Shown: in pieces, positions 46,515 through 54,901 of the stretch
How positions within the stretch are numbered: the stretch's first letter is position 1
How the letters are laid out: each line of letters starts with the position of its first letter
Assembly (NCBI GenBank): GCA_002070945.1
Contig: MWEG01000018.1
Coordinates: 117,945-181,944 of the forward strand
Reading direction: 5' to 3'
Length of the DNA: 64,000 nucleotides
From: Lentisphaerae bacterium ADurb.Bin082
Lineage (GTDB): Bacteria > Verrucomicrobiota > Lentisphaeria > Oligosphaerales > Oligosphaeraceae
The notes under the pieces: model-generated
The model's input: only the letters and a program-made list of their open reading frames with translations
What the model was told of the DNA's origin: nothing
Databases searched by the model: none
Translations under genes and position numbers: made by a program

Positions 46515-47216
46515 TCATACCTCCTCCTGGAGAGCCTCGATGGAACTTAGCCAAGCATCAAAGTTGGGGCAGGCTTGGCGCATTTTATCTATACCGATTT
46601 CTTCGGCAATAACGATGCCGGTTGTTGTTTTCCCATATTGCCCATTTGTCCAAGCATCCAAGCGTTTGGAAGGAGCTGTTTCTGGGCTGTTATTAATCGT
46701 TTCCGGATTTCCGTATTCTTGCAGGACAGCATCTATTACCGTTGAAGAAATACAAAGATTCTTTGCCAGAATCGAGGAATCGCTGAATAACAAAGCCTCA
46801 AATTCATATACGGCTGTAAAGGGGAAATAACGTTCCGAAGGACGCATTTCTGGATATGCCTCTTGAATTGCATTCTTAGCCGCATTATTCAAGATGTGAG
46901 CAATTTCATGGGGACTATGGTTCCCTTGTATTGCTTCAAGGGAAGGCCATTCCATGATTCCATAATAGTCTACAAAACTGGCAACAATTATTTCATCTCG
47001 TTGTTTCAGAAAGTTGCTGATTTGCTTTTTTATACGAGAAAAACGAATATCACCGCCTTTGTATATTGTTCCAGAACGCTCATCAATTTGCGTACGGATC
47101 ACTGGTGCATATACATCAATGCCACGTTTGCCCCAATAGGGAGCAAGGACTGTCTTGACGAATTTACTTTCGGTCGGTCCTTCAACGATAATTTCAACTG
47201 TAAGACGATTATTCAT
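46515..47216 (-). CDS. DUF4276-family protein
   Basis: 233 residues from ATG 47216, which has GGAGGGA 6 bp upstream (a longer form from 47231 is less likely). Recognised by VEIIVEGPTESKFVKTVLAPYW and the internal FVDYYGI and EFEALLFSD segments. The N-terminal VEGPTE is like the first acidic motif of TOPRIM folds and the FVDYYG like a second, which would fit a nuclease, but this is inference. Its start overlaps the end of the upstream ATPase by 8 bp, so the two form one unit. Such ATPase/DUF4276 pairs look like candidate anti-phage systems related in layout to PARIS (AriA/AriB). Confidence 0.8.
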   Translation of the reverse strand: MNNRLTVEIIVEGPTESKFVKTVLAPYWGKRGIDVYAPVIRTQIDERSGTIYKGGDIRFSRIKKQISNFLKQRDEIIVASFVDYYGIMEWPSLEAIQGNHSPHEIAHILNNAAKNAIQEAYPEMRPSERYFPFTAVYEFEALLFSDSSILAKNLCISSTVIDAVLQEYGNPETINNSPETAPSKRLDAWTNGQYGKTTTGIVIAEEIGIDKMRQACPNFDAWLSSIEALQEEV

Positions 47217-48333
47217 AGATAGTCCCTCCATGAATAATATCGTGAGTCCAGAGTTTACCTACAGAGTAATCCTCAAGCCAGACGTTATAGTCCTCTTCTT
47301 TGAGCCGCTCAAATATGGTTGCACCGTCTTTGCGTTTGGCAACGATGATATCGTCAATGGCAAAATTATCCAGTAACAGTGGTGATTGAGTAGCGATGAT
47401 GACCTGTGTCTGTTTTGCCGCCAAGGTTATCAATTCAGCAAGAACGTGTATTGCTTCGGGATGCAGACCAAGTTCCGGTTCGTCAATGACGATGGTGGTA
47501 GGTGGATTTGGTTGCATAAGCGCAGTTGCAAGGCAAATGAAACGGATGGAGCCATCAGAAAAATGGTATGGCTGCATGGGATAATCCGTCCTCTTCTGTT
47601 TCCACGTTAATTTGACTTTTTCCGCCTCGCCTTGTTTGATGATATCCAAGGAGAAATCATCAAAGAATGGAATGATCAACCGAATCGCATTTCTGATTTT
47701 TTTATAATACTGCAAATCATTTTCACGCAAGTGCAGCAAAAAAGGCGCGATATTGCTTCCATCTCCACGAAGTTTTTTATTATCTTCAATAATTTCAGTG
47801 CGTCGCATAGGTGCGCTGGAACTGGTATCATGGAAGTGATAGACCATCCATTGGGAAATAGAATCATAGACAAAATATCCTGCCTCATTTCGTTTCCCAT
47901 CCCGAGCGCATGCATTCTTTTGCTCGGAAAGGCGGCTTTCCAGCGAAGTGCTCCCGTATGATTTCCAATTGCCGTCCTTGTCTTTGCATTCTTCAGATAA
48001 CAACATATTTTCTGATGCTGTGGAAGTCATGCTGAAGCGATAAAAGCTTGAGCCCAATGAATCGGGGCTATCGGGGCTGAATTCAAATCCGATTTTGATT
48101 TCAGGTGTTTCTTTTAGTCCATCAAAGGGGAACGCATCTGCCCCGCCATTTTTCAAAATAAATTCCTGAAATGCGCCTTGGGACATGGCCAGCACCATCT
48201 TGAAAATCTGGATAAAATTGCTTTTGCCTGCACCATTGGCACCAACAATGACATTTAGGTCATTGAGTTCAAAATCCTTAAGTTCCCTTATGGATTTATA
48301 GCCATTGATTGATATTCGTTTGATGCTTCCCAT
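47209..48333 (-). CDS. AAA_21-type (OLD/RecF-like) ATPase, partner of DUF4276 protein
   Basis: 374 residues with a strong Shine-Dalgarno (GGAGGAG). The N-terminus ISINGYKSIRELKDFELNDLNVIVGANGAGKS is an SMC/OLD-type nucleotide-binding start with Walker A. Walker B is TIVIDEPELGLHPEA and the H-loop lies in IATQSPLLLDNF. The middle contains an inserted helical region (residues 100-230). It is more AT-rich than the flanking backbone. The predicted role, by analogy with ABC-type sensor ATPases paired with nucleases, is to hold and activate the DUF4276 effector. Confidence 0.88.
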   Translation of the reverse strand: MGSIKRISINGYKSIRELKDFELNDLNVIVGANGAGKSNFIQIFKMVLAMSQGAFQEFILKNGGADAFPFDGLKETPEIKIGFEFSPDSPDSLGSSFYRFSMTSTASENMLLSEECKDKDGNWKSYGSTSLESRLSEQKNACARDGKRNEAGYFVYDSISQWMVYHFHDTSSSAPMRRTEIIEDNKKLRGDGSNIAPFLLHLRENDLQYYKKIRNAIRLIIPFFDDFSLDIIKQGEAEKVKLTWKQKRTDYPMQPYHFSDGSIRFICLATALMQPNPPTTIVIDEPELGLHPEAIHVLAELITLAAKQTQVIIATQSPLLLDNFAIDDIIVAKRKDGATIFERLKEEDYNVWLEDYSVGKLWTHDIIHGGTIYE

Positions 48334-48336
48334 ATT

Positions 48337-48480
48337 TTACTCCTCCGCGAACTCCTTGTTCTCGAGTTTGAGTTCAATTATGCGGACTTTCCAGGTTTCG
48401 CCGTCCTTCTTCAGGTTTTCTACGTTGTTGTCGCCATTGATGTATGGCGCCAATGCATGACAAGGTTTAAATTTAGAACC
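48337..48480 (-). pseudogene. C-terminal gene remnant without start
   Basis: An open frame without any ATG ends in TAA at 48337-48339, overlapping the Shine-Dalgarno of the ATPase downstream. The peptide (ending [19 protein letters not shown] then NKEFAEE) is charged, looks protein-like and has no counterpart I recognise. The frame opens inside the end of the AAA/DUF4143 gene, so it looks like the tail of an earlier gene cut off by the insertion of that gene. Low-certainty interpretation. Confidence 0.35.
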
Positions 48481-49657
48481 AGTCGTTGGCTGGAATTGTT
48501 AAAAATTCTTCTATAGGTATTCCCTGCGCTCCAACGAGTAATTTTTTAGCGACATTGAATTCCTTGGAAAAAGCATCCATGCCGGGCAGAGTTACTCTTT
48601 TGGCTCCGCTTTTTATTTCTATAGCAGTAGCCTGATCGCCTTTCACCAGAACAAAATCAACTTCCATATTGCTTTTTGACCAATAATAAAGAGACAAATC
48701 TTGTCCAACAGTCTGGTTCAACAAATAGCTTCCGACGGTCGATTCCACCCAACGTCCCCACAAATCGGGATTTTTGACAAGTTCCTCGAAACCAATATTG
48801 GCATGGGCAGTCATCAAGGCGGTATTGAAGACCTGAAATTTAGGGCTGGAGCCTCGCCGTCTGACCTGCTGTCCGGCATATTTTTGCAAGCCTGCGACAA
48901 AACCGGCATTGGCAAGCAAGTTCAAATAATGCGCCAAGGTGGTTGTGTTGCCGGCATCCTGCAATTGTCCCATGATTTTCTGGTAGGACAAGACCTGTCC
49001 CGAATAGGCGCATCCCAATTCAAACACACGCCGCAGCAAGGCGGGCTTGTCGATGCGCGTCATAAGCAGAATATCTCTTGAAATGCTGGTTTCAATCAGC
49101 GATTCCTTGATGTAATTCGTCCAGCGGTCAAGCTCATTGATTAAAGGAACCGCACCCGGATAGCCGCCAAAATATACATATTGCTGGAAATCCCAACCGA
49201 ATGCGTCCCGCATTTCAGAGTATGACCAGTGGGTGATCGGAATAAGCTCAAAGCGTCCAGCCAGGCTTTCGGTCAGCCCGGATTTTATCAGCAAGGGAGA
49301 AGAACCCAGCAGCAGCACTTTGAGTTGCAAGCCATGAAAGCTGTCTTCGTCCCAAAGTCGCTTGACCGTTTCCGACCAGTTCGGCAGCTTGTGGATTTCA
49401 TCGAGTACTAACAAGGCATCAGCACCACCGCCTTTTGACTTATGACGAGCCACCTCCCATTGCTGCTCCAGCCAACTGCCGCCTTTTAACGCAGGCTCGT
49501 CAGCAGACGCATAGTGCGACGGAATACGAACAGCTTTCATTAATTGCTTGGAAAGCAGTGTCTTGCCAACTTGCCGAGGGCCGGACAATACCTGTATGAA
49601 TCTACGAGGCTCAACAAGACGACGTAAAATCGTGTCGAAAACCTTCCGCGTATACAT
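48473..49657 (-). CDS. AAA_14/DUF4143 ATPase
   Basis: 394 residues, GAGGT upstream of the ATG. Walker A is [15 protein letters not shown] (near residue 25), Walker [14 protein letters not shown]; the middle region reads [24 protein letters not shown], a typical winged-helix connection, and the C-terminal DUF4143 domain includes [16 protein letters not shown] and the PD-(D/E)XK-like [19 protein letters not shown]. Family role unknown; members are abundant in variable regions. Tandem dyads sit immediately upstream and may bind the product itself. Confidence 0.88.
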   Translation of the reverse strand: MYTRKVFDTILRRLVEPRRFIQVLSGPRQVGKTLLSKQLMKAVRIPSHYASADEPALKGGSWLEQQWEVARHKSKGGGADALLVLDEIHKLPNWSETVKRLWDEDSFHGLQLKVLLLGSSPLLIKSGLTESLAGRFELIPITHWSYSEMRDAFGWDFQQYVYFGGYPGAVPLINELDRWTNYIKESLIETSISRDILLMTRIDKPALLRRVFELGCAYSGQVLSYQKIMGQLQDAGNTTTLAHYLNLLANAGFVAGLQKYAGQQVRRRGSSPKFQVFNTALMTAHANIGFEELVKNPDLWGRWVESTVGSYLLNQTVGQDLSLYYWSKSNMEVDFVLVKGDQATAIEIKSGAKRVTLPGMDAFSKEFNVAKKLLVGAQGIPIEEFLTIPANDWF

Positions 49658-49678
49658 CAGTTGACCTCATATTTGACT

Positions 49679-49720
49679 TTACTCAATGTCTTGAGATAAT
49701 TTACTCAGCATATTGAGTAA
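49679..49720. promoter_or_regulatory. tandem dyad operator upstream of the AAA_14/DUF4143 gene
   Basis: Two copies of the dyad TTACTCA-N6-TGAG(A)TAA lie side by side: 49679-49699 (one extra A in the second half) and 49701-49720 (perfect 7-bp half-sites). They end 22 bp from the ATG on the minus strand. Their arrangement over the promoter suggests binding of a dimeric repressor, perhaps the gene product itself. Confidence 0.6.
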
Positions 49721-49806
49721 TTCAAACAACTCAGCCGGAGTCTGTTTTTTGGGGGGAAGAAGCGCTGTCAGTTCCAGGGCCGGTATGTCTCGCCCTTCGC
49801 CCTTTT

Positions 49807-50448
49807 TTATGGCTTGGCCATCTTTGCGCCGAGTTCGAATGCTTTTTTGCAGTCTTGGGGGAAGATAGTCTCATGGCGGCGGCGTTTGGCATCGCTGTCC
49901 CACATGCCTAGGTGATATTGGCTGTAGTCCTTCACCTGCATGGTGTCAGTGGAGAGCAAGGTCTCGCAGTTTCCGAAAAAAAGTTTCATCCAGCCTTCAT
50001 ACTGCTTGAAGAGGGCGTGGTAGCCAAGACTGTCGAACATCGCCTCAGGACAATTCATGGTGAACACCCAGGCGATTCGCTTGGCAGGACTCAATGGCTT
50101 GCTGGTGTCATTGTAGTTCAGATATTGGAAGAGGAAGCGTTCGACAAAGGAGCGCATCTCGCCGGTGACTTCACTGAAGTAGATGGGACTCGCCAGCACG
50201 ATAACGTCTGCCTCGTGCGCACGTTCCAGGACAGGCGTCAGTTCGTCTTTCAGGACGCAACGCCCTAACTTTGTGTTCTTCTTTAATTTGCAGGCCATGC
50301 AACTGACGCAGCCCCTGAACGTGAGGTCGTAGAGATAGACCATCTCTGTTTCTGCGCCTGACGAGGCCGCGCCCTCAAGGACGTTCTTCAGAAGCATGTC
50401 TGTATTCCAGCCCTTGCGCGGGCTGCCATTGATTGCCATCACTTTCAT
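49807..50448 (-). CDS. NADPH-dependent FMN reductase / iron-sulfur flavoprotein-like
   Basis: Start ATG 50448 with GGAGA upstream gives 213 residues; the 15 residues encoded earlier (from 50493) are doubtful. Flavodoxin fold with FMN phosphate loop AINGSPRKGWNTDML. CVSCMACKLKKNTKLGRC near residue 50 is a Cys cluster related to the compact C-x2-C-x2-C motif of iron-sulfur flavoproteins, with a longer last gap. ASPIYFSEVTGEMRSFVERF is the second flavin contact. Probably moves electrons to a small acceptor in an anaerobe. First (last transcribed) gene of a minus-strand trio with the phosphoesterase. Confidence 0.85.
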   Translation of the reverse strand: MKVMAINGSPRKGWNTDMLLKNVLEGAASSGAETEMVYLYDLTFRGCVSCMACKLKKNTKLGRCVLKDELTPVLERAHEADVIVLASPIYFSEVTGEMRSFVERFLFQYLNYNDTSKPLSPAKRIAWVFTMNCPEAMFDSLGYHALFKQYEGWMKLFFGNCETLLSTDTMQVKDYSQYHLGMWDSDAKRRRHETIFPQDCKKAFELGAKMAKP

Positions 50449-50499
50449 TGCATTCTCCGTATGTAGTTTTGTCGAAGAGTTGCCTTCCGCCATTTTTCA

Positions 50500-51273
50500 T
50501 TACAGCTCCAGCAGGTAATACTTCAGTATGCCATAGTCACTGCCGGTATTAACGCAGTAGAAGCCTGGGACGACCTCGCCAATGACGCGCTTGTGGGTAT
50601 GTCCGCAGATGAGAGCATTGGGGAAGGCGTCGTTAAACGGCAGTTGCGAGACCAGGTCCTTCATTCCCGAGTAGAAGCTGTAGTGGCTGGGTTCGAAGCC
50701 GTTCAGCGCGATATGCGGCAAATGGTGTGTGCAGAGGATGTTGGGCATGTTCGGCTTCATCGCTTGGCGGATGCGCTTCACGTAAAAGGCATTGAACTCC
50801 TTGTAGCGCTGCTCAATGTCAGGAATTCGCCAGTCCTGCCAGCCGTCCCAGGGGAGCAGGTCGTCATTTTCCCGCCAGCGCATGCTTCCGTCAAAGAAGA
50901 GCGCTCCACCCAAGAAGTTGTAGCCGTCAATGACTACGGACGGCTCTGCATCCAGGATATGCACATTGGGGACATCCGCATCCTGGTTGCGGGCATTCTC
51001 CAGCGTCTCCTCGAAGGGACGCTCCCAGAATTCGTGGTTGCCAAGAGTCACTATAACAGGAATGTCAGCAGGAAAGAGCGCCCCGAAGAATGCCTTCAGG
51101 CTGACGACATACGGCGTCGGCACGTTGTCTCCCGTCACTACAATCACATCGGGCGCGGTGTCCTCGACCACATAGCGGATGTACTGCAGGAATGGCGTGA
51201 AGCGCACCTGGCGAATCGCATCGGAGATATCGTCCGGCTGCTGGTGCAGGTCTGACAGGCAAAGTATCTTCAT
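50500..51273 (-). CDS. calcineurin-like metallophosphoesterase
   Basis: 257 residues. Metal-binding motifs in order: CLSDLHQQPDD (Asp, His), VTGDNV (Asp), LGNHEFWERP (Asn, His), CTHHLPH (His) and ICGHTHK (His). A dinuclear metal centre hydrolysing phosphodiesters or monoesters is expected; the substrate is unknown. The upstream gene starts 17 bp away and AT-rich CTAACACC at 51277-51288 separates them. Confidence 0.9.
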   Translation of the reverse strand: MKILCLSDLHQQPDDISDAIRQVRFTPFLQYIRYVVEDTAPDVIVVTGDNVPTPYVVSLKAFFGALFPADIPVIVTLGNHEFWERPFEETLENARNQDADVPNVHILDAEPSVVIDGYNFLGGALFFDGSMRWRENDDLLPWDGWQDWRIPDIEQRYKEFNAFYVKRIRQAMKPNMPNILCTHHLPHIALNGFEPSHYSFYSGMKDLVSQLPFNDAFPNALICGHTHKRVIGEVVPGFYCVNTGSDYGILKYYLLEL

Positions 51274-51289
51274 CTTCTAACACCTCGTG

Positions 51290-51694
51290 TTAGAATTTCA
51301 TCACAACGGGCTCATTTTTGAAAGACCATATAGTCGCGGTGACGGTTCCAGGCTGGAAATAGAGAACCATGGTATTGTCGTCATCAGCGGAATACATTGA
51401 CTTTAGGCTCTCGTATTCGTCCAGCATGGAGGCTTTGGCTTCGCGGCGCTTGTCGTCAACCAGGACGCCTGACACGCGAATCCACTCGCTCCCTTTCAAG
51501 GCGCAGAGTTCCACCTGGCCGTTAGCAAGTATCTGCTGCGCTACATTCTTCTTTCGTCCCATCTGGATGTAGAGTTTGCCCTCAAAGATATGAATGGTTC
51601 CGAATGGACGCACCCTGGGTTGGTCATTGTCAATGGTTGCGAGGAAGTAATATCCCGCGTCCTTGATGAACTGGTAGGTCTTTTGCATTGACAT
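51290..51694 (-). CDS. pyridoxamine 5'-phosphate oxidase-family FMN-binding protein
   Basis: 134 residues, AAGGAGG before the start. Split-barrel fold: GYYFLATIDNDQPRVRPFG, then IQMGRKKNVAQQILANGQVELCAL and EWIRVSGVLVDD. Likely an FMN-dependent reductase of small compounds rather than the vitamin B6 enzyme, which needs a longer chain. Clustered with the flavoprotein and metallophosphoesterase genes on the same strand; the order (this gene upstream) suggests one operon. Confidence 0.87.
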   Translation of the reverse strand: MSMQKTYQFIKDAGYYFLATIDNDQPRVRPFGTIHIFEGKLYIQMGRKKNVAQQILANGQVELCALKGSEWIRVSGVLVDDKRREAKASMLDEYESLKSMYSADDDNTMVLYFQPGTVTATIWSFKNEPVVMKF

Positions 51695-51886
51695 CTTGTC
51701 TTCCTCCTTAGGCTTGCAGTTACTAGTGACTGATGATATGCTCAGGCATCCGCCTTTGGCTTTGGGGTTTTTATGCTAATAAATTTAAGCAGAAAAGCCT
51801 GGAAATCAAATCGCATGGACATGGGTTCCGGGTGAAAAGCTTCGTCACGTTCATTAGAGTTTGTCCCAAAGGCCAAGTTTTGTTTT

Positions 51887-51937
51887 GCGAGAGGGAAGGA
51901 GAGGGTTGTTGACTACAAGGCTCTTCCTTCCTTCGCG
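51887..51937. repeat. imperfect inverted repeat between flavin gene and restriction gene
   Basis: GCGAGAGGGAAGGA (51887-51900) pairs imperfectly with TCCTTCCTTCGC (51924-51936) around a roughly 20-nt loop. No T-run on either strand, so it is not a clear terminator. The remaining interval 51695-52004 has no gene. Confidence 0.4.
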
Positions 51938-52004
51938 CTCCCCGCCTAAAAACGATAGACTTAATTTTGATTTATCAATGCAGCATCAATTGGAGGATGG
52001 AGAA

Positions 52005-52877
52005 TCATACAGATAAATCTAAAGGCAAATCGCTAATATCTTTAATCCTCTTGCCTTTAATCAAGACATTCAGCATTTCAATAGAGTCTTCAGCTTTAGT
52101 TTCTTTTACTGCTTCAACCAGTTCATAAAGCGCAAAATGGTACATACAGTCAATATCTCCGGTTCCTAACGCAAGCGACGCCAAGCGTCCTGGCATAGGC
52201 TCTCCAGTAACGACGACAATATGCGGTAGATGTCCCTTTCTATTCCGAATCAATCCTAATGCCTCAGTGCGACTATTCTGTGCCCGATCACTTCTCATCG
52301 TCCATTTCGCAGAAATCGAAGCGTGAAGAATAGGAAGACCGCCTTTGCTTTTGCGTATGGCAGCCATAAGGCTAACGGAATCATCTACCATAAAAACTGG
52401 GGTGTTGATTTCCTCATCACTTACCGGATTGCGATAAATTACGACATCTGGTGTAACTATATAATCATTTCCCATGCTGGCGGCCAATTTCGCATCCGCA
52501 GCAGTTAATCGATTGAGGTATTCCAAATGTTCATATTGCGAAAAATTGCTTGTCTTTATCGCATTTTTATTCCCAAACTTTTTAATCTGCCAATCACCAG
52601 GACGAAGATTTTGTAATTTGGGGAATGTTTCTAATAAAAACTCCATATTGATTTGTTCAAATTTGGCTCCAGCTGTTTGCCCGTCACTTTTCTTATGAGT
52701 TTTTGTCACCATGCGATTTGGCATTAACCTAGAAAAAATGCCCTGGGCGATGGCAATAGAAGTCCCGGAAGCGGAATCTGCATTGCTAGGAATTCCTTTG
52801 GCATCGATTGTCAGAACCCCATTTTCCAAAAGTTTCAGGTGATATTTTTTTCTTGCTTCAGAAATAAAAGCTTTCAT
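52005..52877 (-). CDS. type II restriction endonuclease, NgoMIV family
   Basis: 290 residues from ATG 52877. TPDVVIY (Asp), SISAKW (Ser-x-Lys) and RTEAL (Glu) fit the PD-x(n)-S-x-K-x(13)-E active site. From Asp to Lys is 47 residues and from Lys to Glu 14, the same spacing that I recall for NgoMIV (D140, K187, E201). LALGTGDIDCMYHFALYEL near the end is a family signature. Predicted target GCCGGC by homology. Its start overlaps the methyltransferase gene by 20 bp. AT-rich relative to backbone. Confidence 0.88.
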   Translation of the reverse strand: MKAFISEARKKYHLKLLENGVLTIDAKGIPSNADSASGTSIAIAQGIFSRLMPNRMVTKTHKKSDGQTAGAKFEQINMEFLLETFPKLQNLRPGDWQIKKFGNKNAIKTSNFSQYEHLEYLNRLTAADAKLAASMGNDYIVTPDVVIYRNPVSDEEINTPVFMVDDSVSLMAAIRKSKGGLPILHASISAKWTMRSDRAQNSRTEALGLIRNRKGHLPHIVVVTGEPMPGRLASLALGTGDIDCMYHFALYELVEAVKETKAEDSIEMLNVLIKGKRIKDISDLPLDLSV

Positions 52878-53805
52878 GTTCCAGGATCTTTCTGATTTCT
52901 TCTCCGACTGCCTGGGCGACTGGTGGTGGGAATGCGTTACCAATCATTCGACATGCAATTGTCTTTTTTTTACCAAAATCCCAAGTGTCAGGAAAGCCTT
53001 GAATCCTTGCGATCATTCGAGATGTTAATTTTGGCATACCGACAAAGTCTGGTGAGGGTGCTTCATTTGCAATACTAATGCCATCAATCCCCAGTTTAGC
53101 CCATGCTTTTCTAGCACGAACTGGACCAAGATCAGGCCCGCCGTGCTTTTTTGAACCACCGACAATTGTGGGGGCTATAGTATTTGCTTTTTTTACCCAA
53201 TCGCTTGTGCCGGGCCAACCGTTTGCTCCCATTAGGTCAGCCAAAGTTTCTCCAACGTTTTTGGTATTTTCTGGCTTTTTCAGTGGATAGTTGAATGAAG
53301 CCCTTATGTCATTTCGTATTCCGACGATAACAATTCGTGGACGCAACTGCGGGACGCCATAATCAGAAGCATTCAATAACTTGATTTGCACTTTATATCC
53401 AAGATCGCGGATTTGATTTAAGAGCGTTGTCCTATATTCAGCAAAAATAGGATCAAGAAAGCCACGGACGTTTTCAAGCATTACAGCACGAGGTTTTATC
53501 TCTTCAATAAGCCTAATCGCTTCAGGGAATAGGTCTCTCTCATCTTCTTTTCCAAGCTGTTTACCTGCTATCGAAAATGGCGGACATGGGACTCCGCCAG
53601 AAAAAAGATCAACTTTCCCGCGAAATTCTATACCGGAAAAATCTTTTACATCAGCGCAGATAACATTCCAGTCAGGGCGGTTTTTCTTCAAAATTTGACA
53701 ATATTCTTTTTCATATTCTACTAACGCAATATGCTCAAATCCAGCCATAGAAAGGCCTAGGGCTTGTCCTCCAGCACCTGCGCAAATTTCGATGCTTGTC
53801 ATCAT
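52858..53805 (-). CDS. DNA cytosine-5 methyltransferase of the NgoMIV-type system
   Basis: 315 residues from ATG 53805 (GAGGATAAG upstream); a longer frame from 53880 is unlikely. SAM-binding motif I EICAGAGGQALGLSMAGF, catalytic Cys74 in GGVPCPPFSIAGK, motif VI MLENVRGFLDP, motif VIII SDYGVPQLRPR(IVIVGI) and motif X RMIGNAFPPPVAQAVG. It would protect the target site of the restriction enzyme by modifying a cytosine at C5. Methyltransferase upstream and nuclease downstream with a 20-bp overlap suits control of toxicity. Probably horizontally acquired. Confidence 0.93.
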   Translation of the reverse strand: MMTSIEICAGAGGQALGLSMAGFEHIALVEYEKEYCQILKKNRPDWNVICADVKDFSGIEFRGKVDLFSGGVPCPPFSIAGKQLGKEDERDLFPEAIRLIEEIKPRAVMLENVRGFLDPIFAEYRTTLLNQIRDLGYKVQIKLLNASDYGVPQLRPRIVIVGIRNDIRASFNYPLKKPENTKNVGETLADLMGANGWPGTSDWVKKANTIAPTIVGGSKKHGGPDLGPVRARKAWAKLGIDGISIANEAPSPDFVGMPKLTSRMIARIQGFPDTWDFGKKKTIACRMIGNAFPPPVAQAVGEEIRKILEHESFYF

Positions 53806-54410
53806 AAATCTTATCCTCGACTTCAAAATCTCAATTGAGATAATTACGCAACAGTATAGAATATCAAAACAATAGCACAACTAAACAAAAAATCAAACGC
53901 TTCTACTTTGTCGATTAGATCGGAGGTATTGCGGACATAGTTTTTTTAGGATTTCCTTTTTTCTATCTTAGCGAATTGCCGCTGATGCGGTGCTTGAGAA
54001 TAATGCGGAATCATAAAATAGCCTTTTTTGGCGTTCTTTCTGTGTTGGAGAAAAAGATAAGGTTTCACTCTTTTCCGTTGCATAGAGGAGCATCAGGAAG
54101 CAGTCGGAGGTCTCCGACGTACTACAGTTGAAGCTGGCAATCATCAGCCCTGTGTTATATGTGTTAACCACAACCCGCAACATGGAGGCGCTCCTGACGA
54201 GACGACCAGCTTAATGAAAGGCATCTGGATGGAATTTGCGCCTAATGCGGCTCCTGATTGCACAAGCATACAGATATCGTGACTATGAGTACTTGAAACT
54301 GAAAATTTATGAATTGCCGTCAATGGTGCTAACCAAGCGAATGCTGAGTTCCTGCTCAAAATGACCATGTTTTTTCGCAAACCCCGGAAGATGCTAAAAT
54401 ACATCCAAAA
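53806..54410. other. gene-free stretch in the accessory segment
   Basis: About 600 bp, AT-rich, with no supported gene. A start-less plus-strand frame of about 70 codons (54061-54284, ending ...TSIQIS) could be a decayed gene but has no recognisable content. On the minus strand the longest frames (53968-54183, 54144-54404) also show nothing. Confidence 0.5.
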
Positions 54411-54755
54411 TCAATCCACGAGGGTAAGCTGTCCGATTTCCAGACCAAGTGCCTTGCTTACTTTTTCCAGGGTGCTTTTCTGATTGCTTTCAGCATTTTC
54501 GATTTGGCTGTAAGCACCTTGCGTAATTCCTAAAGATGCCGCAACTTCTTTTTGTGTTTTTTTGAGATATACTCTCCATGCTTTAATAAAGGAACAATTA
54601 TTGTCATATTTATAATCAATGACCTCTTGCGGAAAAGTCAATTTGTCGGCTTGATTTTCCGTCATTTCGGCTTTCTTTAGCAATTGTTCATATTGCGCAA
54701 AGGGCATTACTGCAAAGGCCGGCCTCCCATCCTGCATAATAACTTGAACGTTCAT
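54411..54755 (-). CDS. Xre-type helix-turn-helix protein, orphan antitoxin-like
   Basis: 114 residues; AAGGAGA upstream. Residues 1-45 resemble the Phd/YefM-type dimerisation segment of antitoxins (MNVQVIMQDGRPAFAVMPF). The second half is a lambda-repressor-type HTH: RVYLKKTQKEVAASLGITQGAYSQIE. Members usually control a RelE/HigB-like toxin, but neither side of this gene has one in the window. It could be a solitary regulator or a relic of a toxin-antitoxin pair. Confidence 0.8.
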   Translation of the reverse strand: MNVQVIMQDGRPAFAVMPFAQYEQLLKKAEMTENQADKLTFPQEVIDYKYDNNCSFIKAWRVYLKKTQKEVAASLGITQGAYSQIENAESNQKSTLEKVSKALGLEIGQLTLVD

Positions 54756-54868
54756 AGCCTCTTTCTCCTTGAAATAGAATTTTCAGCTCCCCTGTCACGA
54801 CTTTAATATGTCCTGCTATCTCGCTTTTTTACTTCCTCAATTGCTATCGTTATTTCGTCAATGCTTAT

Positions 54869-54897
54869 ATTGTACCATAAAATATATGTTTTGTCAA
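54869..54897 (-). promoter_or_regulatory. near-consensus promoter of the Xre-type gene
   Basis: On the minus strand TTGACA (54892-54897) and TACAAT (54869-54874) with exactly 17 bp between. It is the best promoter match in the window. A leader of about 105 nt precedes the start. Confidence 0.65.
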
Positions 54898-54901
54898 CAG
54901 A

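Noticed and set aside
46135..46554. Frame with HQSR repeats as a repeat protein
   Set aside because: Two 10-bp units shift the frame inside the array; the alternative GTSH and VTAP frames are also interrupted.
51887..51937. Terminator for the restriction gene
   Set aside because: Imperfect stem and no T-run on the minus strand; the hairpin is followed by AAAACAAAAC-like sequence.
53968..54183. Small minus-strand frame as a toxin partner of the Xre protein
   Set aside because: Downstream of, and distant from, the Xre gene; sequence not like RelE, HigB or other toxins.
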